The notes under the pieces are model-generated. The model ran no database searches and was not told the origin of the DNA. It saw only the letters and a program-made list of their open reading frames with translations. This document shows positions 9,401 to 18,471 of a DNA stretch of 37,348 nucleotides, piece after piece. The stretch's first letter is position 1, and each line of letters begins with the position of its first letter. Origin of the DNA: Pseudomonadota bacterium (GTDB lineage: Bacteria; Pseudomonadota; Gammaproteobacteria; GCA-001735895); assembly GCA_022566015.1 (NCBI GenBank), contig JADFJT010000017.1, positions 1 to 37,348 on the forward strand. Direction: 5' to 3'. Both the position numbers and the translations under genes were made by a program.

Positions 9401-10216
9401 CTAGTCGGGATTCTGCCGTTTCAACAATGTTTGCTGAAATTTGCGCAATTTAATTGCATGATCAGAAAATACCCAGGTTACATCACGATTTAATTCGCGA
9501 TAAAAACAGTGGCGTGATCGCACGAAACCAGTACCAATTTTCTGGCCGACTTGCCTGTGTCTCTGTACCAGTTCATTGTTAAGCAACAGGTACTGCCCAA
9601 GCACTCCGGCATAATTTTCGCGTATCGCTATATCACTCATTTTCCTGACTTTATAAACTGCGACCGGGAGTAATGTTTTTTCTGGAACAAAATCTAGCAA
9701 CTGGAAAATATCGAGATTCAATGCCAGCAAGTGAAAGTCTTTTTCAGGCGTGAGCGAGGCAAACAATTTCTGCAGGCAATCTCGCTGGTACTGAATATCA
9801 AGAAATGATTCTTGCTTGAATTCTGCCATCAGGTGAATTTTTCCTCCGTAGCCTTCAATTACCTGTGCTAGGGTAGGAATTTGGGGAACTCGAGATTGTA
9901 GCTCGTTTAGAGCAACCTGACTGATTATTAAACGCACGCCAAACACGCGCTCGCAGTCGAAGTCGTGGATGACTACCGGTTGCATGTCATTAGTCCATCG
10001 AATATCAAATTCAATACCCCAAATGCCATGCTGCAATACTCGATCAAACGCGGCTAGCGTGTTTTCCTTTACGTCGTTATAGCCATGTTCTCCCCGGTGC
10101 GAAACAATTTTACAATTTCTCAGTGTTTCCAGATCCGGTTCTGCCTGGGGTATCATCGCGAAAATACAATCAGTTAAAAATTGTAAAAATTTTTCGATTT
10201 GATCCCTGAGAATCAC
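9401..10216 (-). CDS. glycerophosphodiester phosphodiesterase family protein
   Basis: SHRGEHGYNDVKENTLAAFDRVLQHGIWGIEFDIRWTNDMQPVVIHDFD is the GDPD HRG..ENT..AF....G....E.D......PVV.HD motif. Confidence 0.88.
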   Translation of the reverse strand: MILRDQIEKFLQFLTDCIFAMIPQAEPDLETLRNCKIVSHRGEHGYNDVKENTLAAFDRVLQHGIWGIEFDIRWTNDMQPVVIHDFDCERVFGVRLIISQVALNELQSRVPQIPTLAQVIEGYGGKIHLMAEFKQESFLDIQYQRDCLQKLFASLTPEKDFHLLALNLDIFQLLDFVPEKTLLPVAVYKVRKMSDIAIRENYAGVLGQYLLLNNELVQRHRQVGQKIGTGFVRSRHCFYRELNRDVTWVFSDHAIKLRKFQQTLLKRQNPD

Positions 10217-10240
10217 AACGCTGATCCTTAGATTTCTCAG

Positions 10241-10903
10241 CTAGGTTTTATTGGGGTCGGTATCACTCGATAGCAATGAATTCTGAAAGTCCCGCGATAC
10301 ACCACTACTAAAGCGGGCAAGACCTTGTGCCAGGAAATGCTGTCGCATGGGATGGCCGTTGCCACTTTCGGCGCACATGTCTGATTCGGCTGTAGGATTT
10401 TTTACCGCAGGCCAATGACCTGGTTGCGCATCACAACCTTCGTTCACTATATCTAGCGGATCGTCTTCGCTCATAGCCGGGTACTTCAGAACATCCATAA
10501 ACTGCCAGGTGGCCTCTAGCGGAATATTATTCGGGTCATAAAAATAAATTGACCAGAATAAACCATGATCGACCGCACCTTCCACTTCAAGTCCCGCAAC
10601 TTCGAGCCGATCCCTGAGCCCGAATAAATCCTCCCTCGAATCTACCGAGAACGAAACATGATCAAATCCTAATGGTAATGAAGTGCGATCGCCAGGAAAT
10701 TTCCTGTTCATTACACTGGCGCCGTCGTACTCGAAAAAGGCCACATGTGTGACACCATCGGGAAACTGAAAAAAGTAGTGTCTATACCCTTCGTGTCCAA
10801 TACCTGTACTTAGCTTCAAACCTAGCAAATCACGATAAAATCGAATGGTTTTAACCATATCATCGGTGATAAACGCCAGGTGATTAATGCCCTGTAAATT
10901 CAT
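10241..10903 (-). CDS. VOC-family (glyoxalase/extradiol dioxygenase-like) protein
   Basis: INHLAFITDDMVKTIRFYRDLLGLKL ... FDHVSFSVDSREDL ... IYFYDPNNIPLEAT. Confidence 0.88.
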   Translation of the reverse strand: MNLQGINHLAFITDDMVKTIRFYRDLLGLKLSTGIGHEGYRHYFFQFPDGVTHVAFFEYDGASVMNRKFPGDRTSLPLGFDHVSFSVDSREDLFGLRDRLEVAGLEVEGAVDHGLFWSIYFYDPNNIPLEATWQFMDVLKYPAMSEDDPLDIVNEGCDAQPGHWPAVKNPTAESDMCAESGNGHPMRQHFLAQGLARFSSGVSRDFQNSLLSSDTDPNKT

Positions 10904-10984
10904 CGCTAATACCCAGTTTGGTTTAAGAAATAGCCACCATTCTAGTTTGCATGGATGAAAACCACAAATAGCCGGCGTTGCGTT

Positions 10985-12811
10985 TCAGAAATTGGATCGA
11001 CTTCTTTTTGGATATTCTTTGTGTTCAGAGTAAAATTCTGCAAACTCCTCGGAAACCAGGGGCTTACTGAATAAATATCCCTGGAATATCCTGCAACCCT
11101 GTATAGCCAGGTGTTTTAGTTGAGCTTCTGTTTCAACCCCCTCGGCGATAACATTCATTTTAAGGTGCTGGGCCATCGAAATAATTGTTTTAACGATCAC
11201 TGAGTTATTTTTATCACAAGTAATATCCCTGACGAACGACTGATCGATTTTCAATACGTCAATGGGCAATTTTATCAGGTAAGCCAGCGAGGAGTAGCCG
11301 GTGCCAAAGTCATCGATTGAGATGCTAATCCCAAGGGATTTTAAAGCATGCATTTTTCTAATCGTATCGTCGACATCAGCAATCACGACGCCTTCCGTCA
11401 ACTCTATTTCCAGGCGACAGGGGTCAAGTTGAAATTCTTCGAGAGTTTTTTTAACCTGCGAAACGAAGCTGGATTGTCGAAACTGTTTGGGGCTGACATT
11501 GATTGCGATCCGGGGTAAGAAAAACCCTCCGTTCTCCGGGCCGCCCGTCTCCCAATTTTTTAATGTTTTGCAGGCCTCTCTAAGCACCCACTCACCCAAG
11601 GGTAAAATCATACCCGTTTCTTCGGCGACCGGTATAAATTCTGCGGGCGATATATTGCCTTTTTTGGGGTGCTCCCAGCGTAATAATGCCTCGGCACTTA
11701 TGATTTCATTTTTATCGTCAAAAATCGGCTGGAAATTAAGCGAAAACTCCTTTTTTTCCAATGCCTTTCGGAGTAACTTTTCTAAATGCACTTGTTCGTC
11801 TACCCGATTTTGCATCTCGGGGCTGAAAAATCGAATTTGATTTCTACCGTCATTTTTGGCGCGGTACATTGCAGTGTCAGCAAAACGCAGTAGGTCGTCG
11901 GCGCTTACATTATCCTGCGAGGAAAAAGTGACAATGCCAATACTGGGCGTCGAATTAATCTCTTTGCCATTCAGGTAATGCTTTTCGCCCAGAGAATTGC
12001 GAATCTTCTCAGCCACTCTCAGCGCATTTTGGGTTGCCGGTTCAAGTTCTTTGCCAATATCCGATAAGATAACAACAAATTCATCACCGCCTATCCTTGC
12101 GGCAGTATCTTCCTGGCGTAAACAGCCTAGCAGTAATATGGCGACATGCTGGAGCAAGAGATCACCCGTATCGTGGCCAAGTATATCGTTTATCTGCTTA
12201 AATCGATCAAGATCGATAAAAAACAAGTCCCCCATATAGGATCGTCTTCTGGCTCTAACCAGTTCGCGTTTGAGCCGATCAAGAAACAGGCGCCGATTCG
12301 GCAAGCCAGTCAATTCATCAAAAAAAGCATGCCGCTCGATTTTTTCCTGAAATTGTTTACGCTCGGTAATGTCGAGCAGATAGCCAAGATATTTAGTTAT
12401 CTGCCCATTTTTATCACGATGAATAGTAGTGAAATTATAAATCCAGCGGTATTCACCCTGTGAATTTTCTAGGCGGAATTCCTGTTCGAAAAAAGAATTA
12501 TTACTACCGCTATTGACTTCGATTATTTCCAGCAAATGATCGATATCGTCGGGATGGGCTAAACCTGGAAAGTAAATCTCCTGGTCCAGAAAGCAACTGT
12601 CCTTGTATCCGATTTGCTGGAGAATATTGGGCGATATATAGTCGACTTTCCACTCAGGCTGCATGGTCCAGGTTAGCACCACGGTGGGACCAGAAATAAA
12701 TAAAGCGCGCTCCTGCGATAATTTCTGTTCCACCAGTTTCCTGTCCCTTACCTGTAGCTCAAGTGCTTTTTCTCGCCTGTATGCAGCAGATACATCATTG
12801 ATCTGAATCAT
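10985..12811 (-). CDS. PAS-GGDEF-EAL protein (c-di-GMP turnover)
   Basis: PAS/PAC ending YLGYLLDITERKQ; RQEDTAARIGGDEFVVIL (GGDEF plus RxxD I-site); SAEALLRWEHP, ELTEGVVI, IDDFGTGYSSLAYL, IAEGVETEAQ (EAL). Confidence 0.95.
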   Translation of the reverse strand: MIQINDVSAAYRREKALELQVRDRKLVEQKLSQERALFISGPTVVLTWTMQPEWKVDYISPNILQQIGYKDSCFLDQEIYFPGLAHPDDIDHLLEIIEVNSGSNNSFFEQEFRLENSQGEYRWIYNFTTIHRDKNGQITKYLGYLLDITERKQFQEKIERHAFFDELTGLPNRRLFLDRLKRELVRARRRSYMGDLFFIDLDRFKQINDILGHDTGDLLLQHVAILLLGCLRQEDTAARIGGDEFVVILSDIGKELEPATQNALRVAEKIRNSLGEKHYLNGKEINSTPSIGIVTFSSQDNVSADDLLRFADTAMYRAKNDGRNQIRFFSPEMQNRVDEQVHLEKLLRKALEKKEFSLNFQPIFDDKNEIISAEALLRWEHPKKGNISPAEFIPVAEETGMILPLGEWVLREACKTLKNWETGGPENGGFFLPRIAINVSPKQFRQSSFVSQVKKTLEEFQLDPCRLEIELTEGVVIADVDDTIRKMHALKSLGISISIDDFGTGYSSLAYLIKLPIDVLKIDQSFVRDITCDKNNSVIVKTIISMAQHLKMNVIAEGVETEAQLKHLAIQGCRIFQGYLFSKPLVSEEFAEFYSEHKEYPKRSRSNF

Positions 12812-13204
12812 TCAGTAATCCGCATGGTTGTATACAGACAGGGGTATGATTCTTATCGCCTGTTGTATTCTATCTTCCTCAGAAACATCTGCGCAAGATA
12901 ATGGCGATTGGTTGTTGGTGGTTCTCGAGTACAAATTAAAAGGAGTCCGATTAAGGACATTCGAAATTACTGCGGGTTGGCCGGTTTCGAGCGTATTGAC
13001 TATGGCCTCATAAACCCTTGACTGAGCTAATTCGGGAAAAACCTGGAGCAAGGGTTGGTTGATAGTATCTGTCAATAAATTTCTGGAATGATCACTCATC
13101 CAGTCATTACACAGCACGATATTTAACTGGCTGTCGAGAGCCAGCATCCCCTGATCAGTTTCGTTGACTATTTGCAGAAGCAGTTCGTGGGCGGGTATTT
13201 TCAT
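12812..13204 (-). CDS. N-terminal PAS-like module, separated from the GGDEF-EAL ORF by one in-frame TGA
   Basis: ...IRIIPLSVYNHADY-TGA-MIQINDVSAAYRREKALE in a single frame. Confidence 0.75.
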   Translation of the reverse strand: MKIPAHELLLQIVNETDQGMLALDSQLNIVLCNDWMSDHSRNLLTDTINQPLLQVFPELAQSRVYEAIVNTLETGQPAVISNVLNRTPFNLYSRTTNNQSPLSCADVSEEDRIQQAIRIIPLSVYNHADY

Positions 13205-13223
13205 AGGAGATTAAAGCCAGGCG

Positions 13224-13842
13224 TTACCCACTGACCTTTTCGATCATAATTTTCAGACTATTTTGCAGGTTTTTCTGCGAAGTAGGTCCGAGTATGAAGG
13301 CAAGATACCCTTTGATCTCACACTCACTTAAATCCATTCGAATTCTGATCAATAATACGCCGCTACCATCCGATAATTCTGATGGCATCAACAGGTCCAT
13401 CGGGCTACCCCCGTTCGAAGATTGGCAATTCAACGTCAAACTTTTTTTCGAGGGCCGTAGCGATAGCCCCGATGCAGGCATTTAATATAATATTACCGAT
13501 TTCATTGAGCGCTTCTTCCTCCATTTCAGCGATCAACTCATCTGACAGGTGGCTACCCATTAGTTGACGCACTACTTCCATGCCATTTTTTTCAGGAAAT
13601 AACAACATGGTTTTCGCATTGAATGATCCGGTCATTTTCTGGCTAACGCTACAAATAATGGTGTCCCCGCCAAGAAATTCAGCCATCTTCTCGACCGAAC
13701 AAAATTCTACTGACGGTACCGATAGATGGGCTTCCTGATTAACCATCCTGCTCAACGAATCAGCCGCTCTACCGACGCCGATGTTGAATAGTTCTACCAA
13801 TAAATCCGTCTCAAGCTCGCTAAGCTCAAAACTTTCAGGCAT
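13224..13842 (-). pseudogene. CheC/CheX-type phosphatase, frameshifted at a G5 run
   Basis: MPESFELSELETDLLVELFNIGVGRAADSLSRM...EEEALNEIGNIILNACIGAIATALEKKFDVELPIFERG* then +1 frame SPMDLLMPSELSDGSGVLLIRIRMDLSECEIKGYLAFILGPTSQKNLQNSL. G4 instead of G5 would restore one ORF. Confidence 0.8.
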
Positions 13843-14215
13843 GGAAATACTCCAGCATTTTATCGATGCTTTCCTCAGTAACGGGTTTATGCACACAGGC
13901 GGCTCCTAGATCTGCTGCCTGCTTAAGCACATTGCTTTGAATGTTCGCTGTCATCAATACAATCCGAGATAATGGCTGCCTGCTTTTTATCTGCCTAATC
14001 ACTTCATAGCCGTCCATACCCGGCATGCTGAGATCAACTGAAAAGTAGTCTATGTCCAGCTCATCGGCTTTTTTCAGCGCTTCTTCACCGTTTGCAGCCT
14101 CGATCAGCTTCCAGTCCGGCTCCCGTATCTTTACCAGCTTGCTTATCATCATTCTGGAAATCCTGCTGTCATCTACAATAAGAAGCGTAGCATTCTCTGC
14201 CATGAAGTCACCCAA
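13835..14215 (-). CDS. stand-alone response regulator receiver protein
   Basis: LLIVDDSRISRMMISKL, phospho-acceptor FSVDLSMPGMDGYEV, VLMTA, HKPVTEE. Confidence 0.92.
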   Translation of the reverse strand: MGDFMAENATLLIVDDSRISRMMISKLVKIREPDWKLIEAANGEEALKKADELDIDYFSVDLSMPGMDGYEVIRQIKSRQPLSRIVLMTANIQSNVLKQAADLGAACVHKPVTEESIDKMLEYFHA

Positions 14216-14461
14216 TCTAGTGTGGTATTGAATTAAAAAAGTTCTATCTAACTAGACCGTCTGGCAGATATTGCATGGAAATTACGCTATATCTAACCTG
14301 GTTTTTCCGGACTAGCAGCAGCACTGCAAGCAAAATTACTCCGTGGTTATAAACTAACCATGTGTAAGCCATTGGCTACAAGATTTTCCGCGCTGGTCTA
14401 TATCGCACCACCGATAGATCAGGCATAGTTGTATCCTGGAACTCTGCAGCAGGAATACCCG

Positions 14462-15580
14462 ATGAAACTACGCGCATTGATATTCTGTAGCCTCCTGCTT
14501 GGATGCTCATTTATGGCATCGGCAAGCGAGTCTGATCCCTGGACCTTTGCCTATATTCCACTCGCTGACTCTGGCGTGCTGATCAGCGACAAGCTGGAAA
14601 ACATGATCCGGACCGTCATAGACGAAGTTAATTCGCAGCAAATTGCTAGCAAGCAGCGGCTAGAGGATACGGCACTGGAATTCGCTTTTTTTTCCCAGTT
14701 CAGATCGGGTTACATTCGTGACGTTGCCTGGGGTGTGTTCGAACGCTGTATCGGTACCAACAACTGCCAGGGATGGCCCGAATTTGAGCGTATTCAAATG
14801 TACCCTGAGGAAAGCGTCTACCATGCCGTTAACTGGCGGTACATACCGTCCCGATTTCATCTGGCTTCAATAGTTGAAGTCTGCGATGTGCGCATGGGGG
14901 CTGACAAGCTCACTCACTTTTTTGACGACGGTTTCCACTTTTTCAATGCGTTTCGCAGCATACGCAAGAATCTGGACTGGGAAGATTTATATAAGCTCTC
15001 GATGGCGTTCGAGAATAGCTACATGGGTACACGCCTCACCGGCATAGTCAGCCGCGCTGACATCGAAGCAAATCTTGCAGGCGTTCGTTTTTATCGGGAT
15101 TTTTTTGGCGGACTGTCTCCGATGATCGGTCGCGACACCGATGGGCGCCTGGTCATGCTGCGTAGTCCCGATATCTGCGATTATGTATCGGAACAATACG
15201 ATGAACGCGTTCTGCCTAACGAATACTCCTATAGCCTGACGAAAACACCTCGTGCCGTACGCCGATCTCTAGATCTGATGGCTGTCATCAACGAACGAGG
15301 TGATCGTTCCGCAAGGCTAGCCCGAGAGCTCAGTAAAAAGGACCTGGCCCTGGAGACGAAGACTATTCTAGCTCGACGCATACCTATGACCCAGTGGCAA
15401 AAGGACTTCCCAAAGTATCGCCTGGTCGGACATGCTACTGGCGTTTTGACCCAGATAATGTTTGACTCGGACTTTCGCCTCGCTTTGAAAATTTTTGGAT
15501 TTAATCCCCTCACGCCACGAAAGCTACGCGATCGCAAACCGGTCGAAATTCAGCTCGCAGGCAGTCTTGATCACAATTGA
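14462..15580 (+). CDS. secreted/periplasmic protein of unknown function
   Basis: Signal peptide MKLRALIFCSLLLGCSFMASASES; SD-like CAGGAA before ATG 14462; internal VCDVRMGADKLTHFFDDGFHFFNAF. Confidence 0.7.
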   Translation: MKLRALIFCSLLLGCSFMASASESDPWTFAYIPLADSGVLISDKLENMIRTVIDEVNSQQIASKQRLEDTALEFAFFSQFRSGYIRDVAWGVFERCIGTNNCQGWPEFERIQMYPEESVYHAVNWRYIPSRFHLASIVEVCDVRMGADKLTHFFDDGFHFFNAFRSIRKNLDWEDLYKLSMAFENSYMGTRLTGIVSRADIEANLAGVRFYRDFFGGLSPMIGRDTDGRLVMLRSPDICDYVSEQYDERVLPNEYSYSLTKTPRAVRRSLDLMAVINERGDRSARLARELSKKDLALETKTILARRIPMTQWQKDFPKYRLVGHATGVLTQIMFDSDFRLALKIFGFNPLTPRKLRDRKPVEIQLAGSLDHN

Positions 15581-16208
15581 CCAACCAAATAACAGCCTTC
15601 TGTTTGAAGCATCGATATTGGAACAACTTCCAATAGCCGATGCCGATATCTCGCTATACCGACAGCTTGACCTCGGCCAGCCGTACGACGAGATATTACA
15701 GGAATTGATCGACGGAACTGCCTGGTGCCAACAGGAAGTGACAATATATGGTAAACGCCATCTGCAACCAAGGCTTAGCGCGTGGTATGGCAGTAAAGAT
15801 TTAAACTATTCATACTCGGGTATAACGGTGACCCCTCTCCGCTGGAACCAGACGTTATTGAGGCTGAAATCACGAATCGAATCGCTGGTCAGCCACAGCT
15901 TTAACAGCGTATTGCTGAATTACTATCGCGATCAGCGGGATGGCATGGGCATGCACAGCGACGATGAATCCGATCTCGGTCAGCAACCCGTGATTGCATC
16001 GCTGAGCCTGGGGGAAGAGCGCATTTTTCTACTCAGACACAGGCACCGAAAAGAGTTAAACACCATTAAGCTACCATTACCATCGGGTAGTTTACTGTTA
16101 ATGAAGGGCAATACACAAAGTTTCTGGAAGCACGGAATTGCTAAAGAAAAACATCCTTGTGGCCCGCGCATAAATCTGACTTTTAGATCTATTATTATCA
16201 ATCAATAG
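15567..16208 (+). CDS. AlkB-like 2-oxoglutarate/Fe(II) dioxygenase
   Basis: RDQRDGMGMHSDDESDLG...IASLSLGEERIFLLRHR...GSLLLMKGNTQSFWKHGI...RINLTFR. Track start 15495 overlaps the previous gene; TTG 15567 more plausible. Confidence 0.85.
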   Translation: MITIDQPNNSLLFEASILEQLPIADADISLYRQLDLGQPYDEILQELIDGTAWCQQEVTIYGKRHLQPRLSAWYGSKDLNYSYSGITVTPLRWNQTLLRLKSRIESLVSHSFNSVLLNYYRDQRDGMGMHSDDESDLGQQPVIASLSLGEERIFLLRHRHRKELNTIKLPLPSGSLLLMKGNTQSFWKHGIAKEKHPCGPRINLTFRSIIINQ

Positions 16209-16301
16209 TGCGTAATAAAATACCCTTATCCTGGAAAGCTCGAAGAACTCGTCCGGAATCTATTCGAATGAAATCCCAGGAATTTCAGCCAATCCTGTAC
16301 C

Positions 16302-17129
16302 TCAGGCAGGCACTTCGCCAAGCGCTTCGACAATTGCTTGAAGTACCGGCCCACAATCCAGTTCTACCTTCAACGACAATAATTCATCCGCTCGCGTTAC
16401 TCCGCGATTAATCGCGACGACCGGAATCCCGATTTCGTGCGCATGGCGCGCAAATCGGTAACCCGAATAAACCATTAGCGAAGAACCGACAATGAGCATC
16501 GCGTCGGCTTTGTCTACCGCATCAAAACAGGCTTCGACTCGCTCTGAGGGAACGCTTTCGCCGTAAAAAACCACGTCAGCCTTCAATATTCCGCCGCACC
16601 GATCACACTGTGGAATTTTTATTTGTGAAAAATCGATCTGCTCCAATTGCGCATCGCCATCGGGTGCCAGGACCGAAGTTAGATTCTCAAGTAACGGATT
16701 ATGTTGCATCAGAAATTGCTGAAACTCTTCACGTGCAACCCTTCGCGCACAGTCGAGGCATACTACCTGATCGATCGACCCATGCAAATCGACCACCCGA
16801 CGGCTCCCGGCCCGCTGATGTAATTGGTCAACATTCTGAGTAATTAAAAGAGATACTTTGCCCAGAGCTTCAAGACGTGCCAGAGCGGTATGCGCCTTAT
16901 TAGGCGAGGCCGCCTTAAATCGTACCCGGGCGATCGCTGAACGAGCCCAATACCGGCGTCTCGAATACTCACTGCCGACGAAGTCCCGATATTCCATGGG
17001 TCGACTATGCTTCCAGGCTCCGCTTTCATCGCGGTAGTCAGGAATTCCGGACGCGGTGCTCACACCGGCGCCCGTCAACACTACAATCTGGTTATGACTT
17101 TCGAAAAAACTATGTAATGAGGGGTACAT
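16302..17129 (-). CDS. SIR2-family NAD-dependent protein deacylase
   Basis: VVLTGAGVSTASGIPDYRDESGAW, ITQNVDQLHQRAG, DLHGS, CLDC...CDRCGG, LIVGSSLMVYS, VAINRG. Confidence 0.93.
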   Translation of the reverse strand: MYPSLHSFFESHNQIVVLTGAGVSTASGIPDYRDESGAWKHSRPMEYRDFVGSEYSRRRYWARSAIARVRFKAASPNKAHTALARLEALGKVSLLITQNVDQLHQRAGSRRVVDLHGSIDQVVCLDCARRVAREEFQQFLMQHNPLLENLTSVLAPDGDAQLEQIDFSQIKIPQCDRCGGILKADVVFYGESVPSERVEACFDAVDKADAMLIVGSSLMVYSGYRFARHAHEIGIPVVAINRGVTRADELLSLKVELDCGPVLQAIVEALGEVPA

Positions 17130-17183
17130 TATCATTGTCGTGCAATTGTACTGACCAATTGACAGGATTCTACCCAATAGCCT

Positions 17184-17900
17184 TTGCTCAATACTTCTAA
17201 TCTGGATAAGATTCTCACAGTGAGCGATCTCTATCAACTATCTGCTCGCGAGACGGTAAGGCGGCTAAAGTCTGGCAACATATCGGTGCACGACGCGCTC
17301 GATAGTCTGGAGCAACGTATTCAGCTAACCGACTCGCTTATCAATGCTTTACCGACTCTTTGTTTCGATCGCGCGAGAGCGCAGGCAGATAAAATTCAAT
17401 CACTGGCGGTGGATCAACGTGGGATACTTTGCGGTTTCTGGTGACCATTAAAGATTTGATGCCGGTGGCGGGCGTACGCTCTAGCTCTGGGTCACGCATT
17501 TTTGAAAACTACATACCGGAATATTCTGATCGGCTTGTTCGCCAGATCGAAAACTGCGGTGGTGTGGTTTATGCCAAATCCAATACGCCAGAATTTGGGA
17601 CCGGCGGTATCACATTTAACGATGTCTTTGGTATAACACGGACTCCACACAATACACACTTTGCCTCGGGCGGCACTTCCGGCGGCGCAGCAGCCTCCGC
17701 TCGCGACCGGTAGCGCCTGGCTTTCTCATGGCTCTGATATGGCCGGATCCCTGCGTACGCCCGCGAGTTTTTGTGGAGTTACCAGTTTAAGGCCATCGCC
17801 AGGCAAGATTTGTTCCGACTCGGATTTTCAACCTTTCGATCTATTGGGTGCTCAGGGACCGATGGCTCGAAACATCGAAGATTTAGCGCTCTGCAGATAA
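17184..17900 (+). pseudogene. amidase-signature enzyme, two frameshifts and C-terminal truncation
   Basis: Three consecutive frames: ...RGILCGF / VTIKDLMPVAGVRSSSG...NTPEFGTGG...FASGGTSGGAAAS / LATGSAWLSHGSDMAGSLRTPASFCGVTSLRPSPG...DLLGAQGPMARNIEDLAL*. Confidence 0.9.
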
Positions 17901-18065
17901 AGAACATTGCTTATGAATTTACAGGGCATTCAATCGAGATTGATTCTATCGTTCTATTTTTGGCAATGGAGATCAAGCAAATGTGCCAGGGAGTCTCTGA
18001 TTAAGTCTGGGTGATTAGTGCTTGCTCTGACTCACTACTTTTACCGGCAGTTTCTGTACAGGCAC

Positions 18066-18094
18066 AAAAAAGGCCGATCAAATCAGCCTTTTTT
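18066..18094 (-). terminator. intrinsic terminator downstream of rpsT
   Basis: AAAAAAGGC-CGATCAAATCA-GCCTTTTTT: GC-rich stem with A/T tracts on both sides, so possibly bidirectional. Confidence 0.8.
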
Positions 18095-18114
18095 ATCTAG
18101 ATTCAGGATGCTAG

Positions 18115-18375
18115 CTAGAGCGTCTTAATCTGCGCATTCATGCGGCTCTTATGTCGTGCCGCCTTGTTTTTAGTGATAATGCCGTAGCCGGCAGCACTAT
18201 CGAGTATCGGTACTACTTTTTTGAAAGCTGCCTCAGCGGCGGTTTTATCGGAAGATGCGATTGCAGCCACGGTAGCCTTGAGATAGGTACGCATCATCGA
18301 ACGACGACTAGCATTACGCTGACGGCGCTGTTCGGCCTGGTTAGCACGTTTTTTAGCTGAAGGTGTATTCGCCAA
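18115..18375 (-). CDS. rpsT: 30S ribosomal protein S20
   Basis: (M)[38 protein letters not shown]...[18 protein letters not shown] start with GGGAG 6 nt upstream. Confidence 0.96.
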   Translation of the reverse strand: MANTPSAKKRANQAEQRRQRNASRRSMMRTYLKATVAAIASSDKTAAEAAFKKVVPILDSAAGYGIITKNKAARHKSRMNAQIKTL

Positions 18376-18471
18376 GGTTAACTCCCGAGTGGGGTTCGAA
18401 AAACAGGCGCGCATTATCTTCACTGGGCCAGGCGCTGTCAACCCGAAATAGCTGATAAATCCATAACTTAA

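Noticed and set aside
12760-12814. Selenocysteine insertion at the in-frame TGA (Cys-like position)
   Set aside because: No convincing SECIS-like hairpin directly downstream in the mRNA and PAS junctions are not known selenoproteins; a nonsense mutation is simpler.
14462-17129. AlkB-like + SIR2 + unknown secreted protein as an anti-phage defence island
   Set aside because: The SIR2 protein is a compact deacylase with zinc Cys residues and no defence-type effector fusion; genes are on opposite strands and the secreted protein does not fit a defence role.
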